From positions 1 to 46,393 of the forward strand of contig JAADGJ010000082.1 of assembly GCA_013152435.1 (NCBI GenBank): DNA of 46,393 nt, written 5' to 3'. Below are positions 8,995 through 16,297 of the stretch, in pieces. The DNA comes from Chloroflexota bacterium (lineage in GTDB: Bacteria > Chloroflexota > Anaerolineae > DUEN01). The position numbers were made by a program, and so were the translations under genes. Position 1 is the first letter of the stretch, and each line of letters starts with the position of its first letter. The notes under the pieces were generated by a model. The model did no database searches and had not been told where the DNA came from. It was given only the letters and a program-made list of their open reading frames with translations.

Positions 8995-9180
8995 TCAGGC
9001 TCTGGCCACCCCAGGCGGCAGGGCGCAGGTCCATCGCTTGGGATGCCACCAGGGCGCCCGACAGTACAGGTGGGTCGTTTGGGCCAGATGGTCGTGTTCC
9101 TTGTCCAGGAAACGACAGTGTGCGCACTTGTCCGGGATGGGTGGATTTGATGTGGTTTGCTGTTCGTTCTGCTCTGCCAT
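8995..9180 (-). CDS. Small Cys4 protein, possible zinc ribbon
   Basis: A 61-aa protein with four cysteines spaced CX2C-X17-C-X11-C, plus several His and Trp residues near the third cysteine (APWWHPKRW). This could bind zinc or an iron-sulfur cluster, but no named family is recognised. The open frame extends upstream by 23 codons. The internal ATG at 9180 is preferred because GGAGGGAATC stands directly before it. It lies 65 nt downstream of the small membrane protein on the same strand. Confidence 0.65.
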   Translation of the reverse strand: MAEQNEQQTTSNPPIPDKCAHCRFLDKEHDHLAQTTHLYCRAPWWHPKRWTCALPPGVARA

Positions 9181-9245
9181 GATTCCCTCCGTGAGATTTC
9201 CCGGGGTGTTCCCCCGTTGTCCTGCGGGCCGATTGGGTTTCGCCC

Positions 9246-9458
9246 TCAAAGGTCGGTGATCAACAACACATAGGTTACGAACACTCCCAGAGCGAAGGCG
9301 GCCAGCACCAACAGCCCCAGGAGGATATCGTCACGCGGCTTGACCAGGGTGTCGCTGGTGTCGTGGCCCTGGACCCGGAAGAAGCCCCAGGCGATGAAGC
9401 TAAGCAACAGCCCTACCAGGATGCTGAGTAGAAGGGGTGCTGCGTGCACAGATGGCAT
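9246..9458 (-). CDS. Small two-helix membrane protein
   Basis: A 70-aa protein with two clear hydrophobic helices (about 8-28 and 46-67) joined by a short polar loop containing HDTSDT and KPRDD. No family is recognised. It is the first gene of the minus-strand block and has the longest upstream region, with three CTTAAG boxes at 9482, 9565 and 9576. ATG at 9458 with AAGGACT upstream. It might be a membrane anchor or stress peptide; this is a guess from size and position. Confidence 0.65.
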   Translation of the reverse strand: MPSVHAAPLLLSILVGLLLSFIAWGFFRVQGHDTSDTLVKPRDDILLGLLVLAAFALGVFVTYVLLITDL

Positions 9459-9481
9459 GGAATGAGTCCTTACAATGAATT

Positions 9482-9581
9482 CTTAAGCGAACGGGGGAGC
9501 GTTGCCTCGCTTATTAGCATGGCTCAGAAGAGCCCAAACGTCCTTATGGGAATCTGACGGGGACCTTAAGCGAACCTTAAG
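9482..9581 (-). promoter_or_regulatory. CTTAAG box cluster (candidate response-regulator sites)
   Basis: The 11-mer CTTAAGCGAAC occurs exactly at 9482-9492 and 9565-9575, 83 bp apart (about eight helical turns). At 9563-9581 the octamer ACCTTAAG occurs twice with an 11-bp period. Direct repeats with 10-11 bp spacing are the usual target form of OmpR-family regulators, and one such regulator is encoded at 11356-12057. Caveat: the last CTTAAG overlaps the left end of repeat copy A. Confidence 0.5.
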
Positions 9582-9842
9582 AATGTATCTGAGAAACGCC
9601 GTTGCTTCTGCCGTGGGGAGGCCCGGAGGAGCGGGGCCCCTCCGGAAAAAGCCCTTCTTCTGCCTTCAACCTGCCTGGCCTCGGCCTGAGCCCTTTGGAA
9701 AGGGCCGAGAAAGGCAGGTGCAGGCAGGAAAAAAGAGGTTTCCGTGGAGGGGAGATCCCCTCCACGCCATTCCCTGTGGAGCTGGTCGTTGAGGGAGACC
9801 CCTCAGACACCGTGCCGGTAAATTTTCAGACCGCTCTAAGAT
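9575..9842 (+). repeat. Full-length copy A of the structured intergenic repeat
   Basis: A non-coding element of about 268 bp. The left end (CTTAAGAATGTATCTGAGAA, from 9576) and the reverse complement of the right end (CTTAGAGCGGTCTGAAAA) are related inverted repeats. Between them lie four stem-loops: 9623-9645 (7 bp), 9671-9717 (CTGCCT/AGGCAG plus inner CTCGGCC/GGCCGAG), 9744-9765 (9-bp perfect stem GTGGAGGGG with 4-nt loop), and 9790-9805 (TGAGGG/CCCTCA). The element fills most of the gap 9459-9904. Short frames crossing it are not credible genes. Confidence 0.85.
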
Positions 9843-9904
9843 TCTGCGAGCGCGGAGGAGCGGCAGGTGAGGGAACTTATTCGTGGAGGCGCATGGGGAG
9901 ATGG

Positions 9905-11356
9905 CTATGTCGGGGTCTGATCATCATCAGGGGTATCCTCTGCTGGGCTGAGGGGCAGCCAGAGGGTGAAGCGGCTGCCCTGGCCGGGGGCGCTGTCCAC
10001 CTCCAGCCGGCCGCCGTGGGCGGTGATCAGGTCCCGCGCGATGCTCAGTCCCAATCCCATGCCTTGTGGGAAGCGGGCGTGGGTATGGCTGCGGTAGAAG
10101 GGGGTGAAGATATGCTCCAGTTCCTCCGGCGGGATGCCAGGTCCGGTGTCGCTTACCCGGATCCATATGCTCCCATCCTCGACGCCGGAGTGAACGGCGA
10201 TGGTGCCCCCGGGGGGCGTGTATTTGATGGCGTTGCTGAGCAGGTTCCCCAGCGCCTGGGCCAGCCGATCGGGATCGGCCTCCACGACGGGCAGCTCGGC
10301 CGGCATCCGATCCTCCCAGCGGAGCCCTTTCTCCTGGGCGGCCGCCTTCCAGGGAGATAGCGCCTGGGGAAGCCACTCGCTCAGGGCGATCGGGCGGCGA
10401 TCCAGCTCCAGGGTGCCCACCACCTGATCGTGGAGCAGGGCCAGATCGTCCAGCAGGCGTTGCAGGTGATTCAGCTCGCCCTCCATGCCCGTCAACAGGT
10501 CATGCCGCAGGGCAGGGTCCTGATCTGCGCCCCTGAGCAGCGCCTGGATGGCCGAGTGGAGAGCGCCCAATGGGCGTCCCAGCTCGTGTATGAGGTTGGA
10601 CAGCAGCCGGTGGCGGATCTCCTCCAGGGTGCGCAGGCGCTCCACCAGCGTGTTGAAGGCGTGAACCAGCAGGCGGATCTCCTGTGGTCCCTGTTCGGGG
10701 AGCGGGGTGGTCCGCTGTCCGGCGGCCAGCTGGTAGACGGCCTGGGTCACGTTCCTCAAGGGGCGCTCCAGGTTTAGGGCCAGGATCCATCCGATGATGG
10801 CGCCCAGAAGGAGCCCTGCCGCCAGCACCATGACGACGAGGGAACGCATGCGCAGGAATCGCTCGTAGACGGAGGCCAGATGGTAGGTCAGGCGTATGGC
10901 TCCGACGACCTGTTGATCTGGGCCCGGGACGGGGACCAGGACGTCGGCTATCTCCGCACGAAGGTGGCGACTGTATGAGGTCCGCACGTTGATCTCGCCC
11001 GATAGGACGTCGGACAGGCCGGGCAGGTCGATGGGTTGCCCGAGCGATTCCGTATCGGCGGGGTCGCTGGAGGCCAACAGGCGCCCGCTTCGATCCAACA
11101 GCATCAGCCGTGCCTTCACCCGGGAGCTGATGCGATCTACGAACTTCTGCGCCTCCGCCGGGTCGTCCCAGAGGTTCGGCTGTGCGGCGGCCAGCTCGGC
11201 GATCAGGACCGCCTGGCCGGCCAGTTCGCCGGAGAGGTTGGCCAGGACGATTTGCGTTTCCAGGGTGTAGATGAGCGCGATGCCCATGATGGGGATGAGG
11301 ACGAGCAGGGGAAGCACATGGCTGAGGATGAACCGCTGGCGTAATGTGCGTAGCAT
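9905..11356 (-). CDS. Sensor histidine kinase
   Basis: The membrane sensor of a two-component pair, 483 aa. A first membrane helix (about 9-31) and a second (about 172-195) enclose an extracytoplasmic sensing region. A HAMP linker follows (about 195-245), then a HisKA box with phospho-acceptor H257 in LIHELGRPLG, and an HATPase_c domain with N box NLLSNAIKYTP, G1 box DTGPGIP, an F box, and G2 box GMGLGLSIARDL. Its ATG overlaps the regulator's TGA by one base (TGATG), so the two are translationally coupled. The signal is unknown. Adjacent CTTAAG-containing upstream regions are candidate targets of the pair. Confidence 0.93.
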   Translation of the reverse strand: MLRTLRQRFILSHVLPLLVLIPIMGIALIYTLETQIVLANLSGELAGQAVLIAELAAAQPNLWDDPAEAQKFVDRISSRVKARLMLLDRSGRLLASSDPADTESLGQPIDLPGLSDVLSGEINVRTSYSRHLRAEIADVLVPVPGPDQQVVGAIRLTYHLASVYERFLRMRSLVVMVLAAGLLLGAIIGWILALNLERPLRNVTQAVYQLAAGQRTTPLPEQGPQEIRLLVHAFNTLVERLRTLEEIRHRLLSNLIHELGRPLGALHSAIQALLRGADQDPALRHDLLTGMEGELNHLQRLLDDLALLHDQVVGTLELDRRPIALSEWLPQALSPWKAAAQEKGLRWEDRMPAELPVVEADPDRLAQALGNLLSNAIKYTPPGGTIAVHSGVEDGSIWIRVSDTGPGIPPEELEHIFTPFYRSHTHARFPQGMGLGLSIARDLITAHGGRLEVDSAPGQGSRFTLWLPLSPAEDTPDDDQTPT

Positions 11357-12057
11357 CAGGCCTCCTGCGGCTCCAGTTTATAGCCCACCCCTCGTATCGT
11401 GAGGATACGGCGAGGATGGTTGGGCGTCTCCTCGAGCTTCTCCCGCAACCAGCGAATGTGCACGTAGACCACCTGGGATTCCCCCGCGTACTCGGACCCC
11501 CACACACGGGCCAGGAGATCGTCCACGGAGACTACGTGGCCGGCCTCCAGCGCCAGGGTGTACAGCAGATCGAACTCACGGGGGGAGAGATCGACGGGGC
11601 GGCCCGCCACCGTGACCGTGTGGGCGGCCGGATCGATCTCCAGGTCCCCAACCACGAGCGGCGCCGGCTCCCGGGGCGGAGATTCCGATGAGCGGGCCCG
11701 GCGCAGGACGGCTTTGATGCGCGCCAGAAGCACATCCAGATCGAAGGGCTTGGTGATGTAGTCGTCGGCCCCCAGCTCCAGGCCCAGCACTTCATCCAGC
11801 TCACGCCGACGTGCGGTGAGGAAGATCACCGGGATGCCGAGGTGCTCCTGGAAATGTCGCAGGGCCTCCAGGCCATCCATGCCCGGCAGCCCGATGTCCA
11901 GAAGGACCAGGTCCGGTGGGGTACGATGGGCGAGGGCCAACGCATCCTCCGCGCTGGCGGCTGTGCTGACCTGATAACCGGCCTGCTCCAGGTTGAAGGC
12001 CAGGCTTTGGCGCAGGAGCGCGTCGTCATCTACCAACAGGATATGGGCAGGTGGCAT
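11356..12057 (-). CDS. OmpR/PhoB-family response regulator
   Basis: A 233-aa transcription factor with an N-terminal receiver domain (acidic pocket D10-D12, phospho-acceptor D54 in LVLLDIGLPGMDG) and a C-terminal winged helix (about 130-230, with VDLSPREFDLL and RGVGYKL). The open frame runs further upstream, but the ATG at 12057 has GGAGAAG close before it and gives the canonical protein start MPPAHILLVDD. It is followed without a gap by the kinase. The likely promoter is at 12100-12128. Family rules predict binding as a dimer to direct repeats about 11 bp apart. Confidence 0.95.
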   Translation of the reverse strand: MPPAHILLVDDDALLRQSLAFNLEQAGYQVSTAASAEDALALAHRTPPDLVLLDIGLPGMDGLEALRHFQEHLGIPVIFLTARRRELDEVLGLELGADDYITKPFDLDVLLARIKAVLRRARSSESPPREPAPLVVGDLEIDPAAHTVTVAGRPVDLSPREFDLLYTLALEAGHVVSVDDLLARVWGSEYAGESQVVYVHIRWLREKLEETPNHPRRILTIRGVGYKLEPQEA

Positions 12058-12099
12058 GGTCTTCTCCGGGCATGCGTGGCGGGGAATGCCGGTAAACCA

Positions 12100-12128
12100 A
12101 GTATACCATGATCCCGGCGAACCCCCAA
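12100..12128 (-). promoter_or_regulatory. Promoter of the two-component operon
   Basis: On the minus strand, -35 TTGGGG (12123-12128), a 17-bp spacer and -10 TATACT (12100-12105), preceded by TGG as an extended -10. The predicted mRNA leader is about 35 nt. Confidence 0.6.
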
Positions 12129-12353
12129 TAGCGGATCGCTCGGGGGACGTATATCCTGTTCGTGTGGGGATACGACGAGGAGGCTTTGGGGACACGACCT
12201 CTCAGTGGAAACCCTCTCGTTTCGACTTCACGATCGGTGTTGACGACCGACCTGATCCCGTGCATCATTAGGGCGAGGGACGGGTGGGTGAGGGATAGGC
12301 TGGCTATCACGCCTCTGTCGAGATTCCGCTATCTTGCGGGGAGGATAGGGCGA

Positions 12354-14534
12354 ATGCGTGGTGCCCTGGCTGCCGTTGGCTTTACGTCGACCGTCGCCCA
12401 GATCGTGTTGATGCGGGAGCTCTTCGCTACCTTCTATGGCAATGAGCTGCTCTTTGGGATCGTGCTCATGGCCTGGCTGGCGTGGGGGGCGGTCGGAGCA
12501 TGGGGGCTGGCCCGGTGGGTGGCGCGCCGCTGGAGAGGGATCGAGGCGTTTGCGGCGGGGATGGCGTTCGCTGCGGTGTTGTTCCCGGCGCAGATCGCAT
12601 GGGTGCGTGATGTGCGGGCCTTGCTCGGGGTCACGCCGGGCGCCTTCGTGGAGTTCGGCCCGATGGTGGCCGCCGTGATCCTGATCGTGGCTCCCTTGTG
12701 CCTGGTGACGGGCTCGCTGTTCACGTTGGGGGCGCGGTGGATCATCGAAAGAGGCGGATCAGCGGGCCGATCCTATGCCTGGGAGAGCATCGGTTCGGTC
12801 GTCGGCGGGGCGCTCTTCAGCTTCCTCTTCATCCGTTGGCTCGATCCCTTTCAGACCGCTTTGCTCGTCGGCGCCGTCAACCTGACCGTGGCGATGACTC
12901 TGCTTGCCTCTCATCTCCCCGGTCTCTCCCATCCATTGCGCCGCCTTATCCCGTTGGCCGTCCTCGCCGTCTTGATTGTCGTGGCTCTCTCCCTGGGGCC
13001 CGTGCTGCACGATGCCACCCTTCGCTGGCAATGGCCCGATCTGGCCTTCGCCGCGGATTCTCCCTACGGCCGTCTCATCATCCAGGCTCGGGACGGGCAG
13101 CGGATCTTCTTCCAGAATGGCTTGCTGTCCTTTGAAACCCAAAGCACGTTTCCGGAGGAGGTCATCCATTTCCCCCTGCTCGCCCATCCCAATCCTCAAA
13201 GCGTTCTGCTCATTGGGGGAGGGGTAGCCGGAGACCTGCGCGAGGCCCTCAAGCATCCCATCGACGAGGCGGTCTACGTGGAGTTGGATCCGCTGTTGAT
13301 CGAGGCTGCTCGGAGATATCTGCCCTCTGAAGACGCCGCCGTTCTGGAGGATCCCCGGGTGATCTTGGCCCTGACCGATGGCCGGCTGTACGTGAAGACC
13401 ACTCCTCGGGCCTTTGACGTGGTGATCCTGGATCTGCCCGAGCCGTCCACCGGCACTCTGAACCGCTTCTATACGCTCGAGTTCTTTGAGGAGGTGCGCC
13501 GAATCCTGGCCCCGGGCGGCATCTTCGCCCTGGGGCTTCCCTCGGCGGAGAACTATTGGAGCCCGGAGCTGGCCCGGCGCAATGGGAGCATCTTTTGGAC
13601 GTTGCGGGCGGTCTTCCCGGAGGTGGTGGTGTTGCCCGGCGAGCACAATTTCTTCCTCGCCTCGGGGGCCCCGCTGCCGACGGATCCGGGCCTTCTGGTC
13701 TCCCGGCTGGCCGCTCGTGGGATCGAGACGCGCTGGGTGACGCCGGCCTACATCGAGTACATCTTCACCACCGATCGATTCCTGCAGGTGCGACGGGAGT
13801 TAGAGTCGACGCAGGGGGTGCGGGTCAACAGGGATCTGGTTCCGATCTGTTATTACTATGATTTGGCGCTGTGGCTTTCTCTGTTTTACCCGAGCCTGCG
13901 CGGGATCTTCGAGAGCGCGGGGGTGGTCAATCTGGGGTGGGTGATCATCCCCCTGGCGTTGGTCGTGGGATTGGCCCGTTGGCGGCGCGGGTGGGCGGTC
14001 CCAATCGCCGTGGCCGGCGTCGGGCTGGTGGAGATGGTATTGGAGGTGGTGATCCTGTTTACCTTCCAGGTGTTGCACGGCTACGTGTACGCCGAGATCA
14101 GCCTGATCGTGATGGCGTTCATGGCCGGACTGGCGCTCGGGGCCGAGGCGGGGCACCGGCTGGTATTGCGATGGCGCTCCACGGAGGCGGGGGAGAGGGC
14201 TTTCAGACGAGCGTTTATGATGACCCAGCTGGCCATGGCCGTTTACGGCGGCGTTCTCCTGGGACTCCTCTCCTGGATGCCCCCTGTGCCCGTCCTCTTC
14301 CCGCTGCTGGCTTTGTGGGCGGGCGGGATTGGGGGGATCTCCTTCCCGTTCGCCGTGGCGCTCATGCGAGGGAGGGCAAGTCACGCGGTGGGCGTGTTAT
14401 ACGGGGCCGACCTGTTGGGCGGATGCTTGGGCGCGCTGCTGGGGGTGGTGCTCTTCGTGCCGGTGCTCGGCATTCCCCGCACTTGCGTTGTGATCGTGTG
14501 GATAGCGCTGGCCGGTTGGGCGGCCTTGTGGTGA
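12354..14534 (+). CDS. Membrane protein with spermidine-synthase-like methyltransferase-fold domain
   Basis: A 726-aa fusion. About six hydrophobic segments come first (residues 1-220), then a soluble SpeE-like Rossmann domain (about 240-480), then about six more membrane segments (520-726). The nucleotide-binding loop VLLIGGGVAGD is at 284-294, followed by VYVELDP and DVVILDLPEPS. Classical spermidine synthase has GGGDG in the loop; here it is GGGVAGD, so putrescine aminopropyl transfer is doubtful. Proteins of this layout are common in environmental bacteria and usually lack an assigned reaction. The frame begins earlier, but the ATG at 12354 with GGGGAGGAT upstream is preferred. A weak promoter (TTGACG at 12240) is possible. 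Confidence 0.8.
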   Translation: MRGALAAVGFTSTVAQIVLMRELFATFYGNELLFGIVLMAWLAWGAVGAWGLARWVARRWRGIEAFAAGMAFAAVLFPAQIAWVRDVRALLGVTPGAFVEFGPMVAAVILIVAPLCLVTGSLFTLGARWIIERGGSAGRSYAWESIGSVVGGALFSFLFIRWLDPFQTALLVGAVNLTVAMTLLASHLPGLSHPLRRLIPLAVLAVLIVVALSLGPVLHDATLRWQWPDLAFAADSPYGRLIIQARDGQRIFFQNGLLSFETQSTFPEEVIHFPLLAHPNPQSVLLIGGGVAGDLREALKHPIDEAVYVELDPLLIEAARRYLPSEDAAVLEDPRVILALTDGRLYVKTTPRAFDVVILDLPEPSTGTLNRFYTLEFFEEVRRILAPGGIFALGLPSAENYWSPELARRNGSIFWTLRAVFPEVVVLPGEHNFFLASGAPLPTDPGLLVSRLAARGIETRWVTPAYIEYIFTTDRFLQVRRELESTQGVRVNRDLVPICYYYDLALWLSLFYPSLRGIFESAGVVNLGWVIIPLALVVGLARWRRGWAVPIAVAGVGLVEMVLEVVILFTFQVLHGYVYAEISLIVMAFMAGLALGAEAGHRLVLRWRSTEAGERAFRRAFMMTQLAMAVYGGVLLGLLSWMPPVPVLFPLLALWAGGIGGISFPFAVALMRGRASHAVGVLYGADLLGGCLGALLGVVLFVPVLGIPRTCVVIVWIALAGWAALW

Positions 14535-14570
14535 AAAGCTGACAGGTCATGTTGGAGATGTCCAGCTCGC

Positions 14571-14599
14571 TTGACAGCTTTCGAGGGGTTGTCTAGGAT
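14571..14599 (+). promoter_or_regulatory. Promoter of the aldo/keto reductase gene
   Basis: Perfect -35 TTGACA (14571-14576), 17-bp spacer, -10 TAGGAT (14594-14599). The start codon at 14646 leaves a leader of about 40 nt carrying AAAGGAGGT. This is the strongest consensus promoter in the window. Confidence 0.75.
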
Positions 14600-14645
14600 A
14601 GGGGAGAGTTCCCGCCGGATTCTTTCACGCAAAGGAGGTCTATGG

Positions 14646-15626
14646 ATGGAGTACCGGACATTGGGGCGAACGGGGGTGCAGGTTTCCTGCCTGTGTATGG
14701 GCACGATGTCGTTTGGGGCGGAGGCGGACGAGGAGACCTCGGCGGCGATGTTCCATCGCTGCCGTGAGCTCGGCATCAACTTCTTCGATACGGCGAACGT
14801 GTACGCTGGCGGCCGCTCCGAGGAGATCCTAGGCCGGCTGATCCGGGATTGCCGTGAGGAGATCGTGCTGGCGTCGAAGGTGTATTTCCCGGTCGGTGAG
14901 GATGTGAACGCCAGAGGACTTTCCCGGCGCCATATCATGCTGGCCGTCGAGGCGAGTTTGAAGCGGCTGGGGACCGATTGGATCGACGTGTATTACGTGC
15001 ATCATGACGATCCGGGGACGCCCATGGAGGAGACGTTGCGGGCGTTGGATGACCTGGTGCGCCAGGGAAAGATCTTGTATCCGGCGGTGAGCAATTGGGC
15101 TGCGTGGCAGATCGCCAAAGCGCTGGGCATCTCCGAGCGGGAGGGGCTGGCGAAGTTCGTGTGCATCCAGCCCATGTACAATCTGGTCAAGCGCCAGGCG
15201 GAGGTGGAGATCCTGCCGCTGGCCCAATCGGAGCAGTTGGGTGTGGTGCCCTATAGCCCGCTGGGCGGTGGCCTGTTGACCGGCAAGTATGGCACGAAGC
15301 AGCGCCCGAAGCAGGGCCGGTTGGTGGAAAACCCCATGTACCAGAAGCGGTACGGCGACCCGATCTATTACGAGATCGCCGAGCGCTTCGTGGCGCATGC
15401 CCGGGAGCGGGGCGTGCACCCGGTTTCGTTGGCGGTTGCCTGGGTGATGTCACATCCGGCCGTCACGGCGCCCATCATTGGCGCCCGCAACCTGGAGCAG
15501 CTGGAGCCGTCGCTGAAGGCGCTGGAGGTGCCCATGACGCCCGAATGGCGGGCGGAGATCTCCGCTCTTTCCATCGAGCCTCCTCCGGCCACGGACCGCA
15601 CTGAGGAGAAGAGCCAGGCGTCCTGA
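14646..15626 (+). CDS. Aldo/keto reductase
   Basis: A 326-aa cytosolic NAD(P)H-dependent oxidoreductase with the AKR barrel. The catalytic tetrad is visible: D48 (NFFDTAN), Y53 (VYAGGRSEE), K78 (LASKVY) and H119 (YYVHHDD). The cofactor end is marked by PIIGARNLEQLEPSL. It resembles the YajO / glyceraldehyde-3-phosphate reductase branch of AKRs that act on sugar-like or small carbonyl compounds; the substrate is not predictable. The ATG at 14646 is chosen because AAAGGAGGT stands 6 nt before it. It appears monocistronic, ending at a strong palindrome at 15672. Confidence 0.92.
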   Translation: MEYRTLGRTGVQVSCLCMGTMSFGAEADEETSAAMFHRCRELGINFFDTANVYAGGRSEEILGRLIRDCREEIVLASKVYFPVGEDVNARGLSRRHIMLAVEASLKRLGTDWIDVYYVHHDDPGTPMEETLRALDDLVRQGKILYPAVSNWAAWQIAKALGISEREGLAKFVCIQPMYNLVKRQAEVEILPLAQSEQLGVVPYSPLGGGLLTGKYGTKQRPKQGRLVENPMYQKRYGDPIYYEIAERFVAHARERGVHPVSLAVAWVMSHPAVTAPIIGARNLEQLEPSLKALEVPMTPEWRAEISALSIEPPPATDRTEEKSQAS

Positions 15627-15671
15627 TCAGGTGTGAACAGCGAGAAGATGGCGTCTGGCCTTGCGAAACGA

Positions 15672-15707
15672 ACGGTAGGGGACGCACAACCGTGCGTCCC
15701 CTACCGT
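15672..15707. terminator. 16-bp palindrome, likely bidirectional terminator or dispersed repeat
   Basis: The arm 15672-15687 (ACGGTAGGGGACGCAC) pairs perfectly with 15692-15707 around a 4-nt loop. A GTTTTCG run follows on the plus strand and CGAAAC precedes it. It lies between the converging aldo/keto reductase and nitroreductase genes. GTAGGGG-centred palindromes like this are often dispersed in Chloroflexota genomes. Confidence 0.75.
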
Positions 15708-15753
15708 GTTTTCGTGCCTTTTGAAGGGGAGAATCCTGGCGTGTGGTCGTGCG

Positions 15754-16263
15754 TCACCACCGTTCGTATTTCACCAGCTCGGATAACGGCTTACGCTCCT
15801 TGGGCCGCGGGGAGTCGGCTGGATATCCCAGCGGCGTGAGCGCGATGGGTTCCACGTCGTCGGGCAGGCCCAGCACCTCTCGAGCTGCGTCGGGATCGAA
15901 CGCTGCGATCCAACAGGTTCCCAGCCCGACGTTTGTGGCGGCCAGCACCAGGTGGTCCATGACGATGGCGACATCCACATCGGTATAACGTTTGCCATCC
16001 CTGCGCACCCACCCCTCGGCGGGCACAGCGCAGGCGCAGATGACCAGCGGCGCCTGCACGAACCAATCTCGATCGTAGATGCGCTTGAGTTCCGCCTCCC
16101 GGCCGGATGTGTGGATCACGATGAGGCGGAAAGGCTGCCGGTTGGCCGCCGTCGGTGCCAGTCGGGCGGCCTCCAGGACCTGTTGCAGCTTCTCTTCCTC
16201 CACCGGGTCAGGCTTGTAGGCCCGCACGCTGTAGCGCCTGGCGATCAGTTCTGTGAATTCCAC
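15754..16263 (-). CDS. Nitroreductase-family FMN oxidoreductase
   Basis: A 169-aa protein of the nitroreductase fold, which uses FMN and NAD(P)H as a dimer. The N-terminal RRYSVRAY (9-16) and APTAANRQPFRLIVI are the FMN phosphate-contact elements. A mid-region GLGTCWIAAFDPDAAREVLG and the C-terminal LTPLGYPADSPRPKERKPL are typical of the short nitroreductase branch. The start is GTG at 16263, with GGAGGAGGAAG about 6 nt upstream. The physiological substrate is unknown. It is separated by 34 nt from the PfkB kinase gene on the same strand, so it may be the last gene of the ppa-PfkB unit. Confidence 0.88.
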   Translation of the reverse strand: MEFTELIARRYSVRAYKPDPVEEEKLQQVLEAARLAPTAANRQPFRLIVIHTSGREAELKRIYDRDWFVQAPLVICACAVPAEGWVRRDGKRYTDVDVAIVMDHLVLAATNVGLGTCWIAAFDPDAAREVLGLPDDVEPIALTPLGYPADSPRPKERKPLSELVKYERW

Positions 16264-16297
16264 GATGCTTCCTCCTCCTCGTTGCTCGTGTCCGGTG

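Noticed and set aside
9602-10360. 252-codon frame running through repeat copy A into the kinase gene
   Set aside because: It crosses the non-coding hairpins and then runs antisense to the histidine kinase; not credible as a protein.
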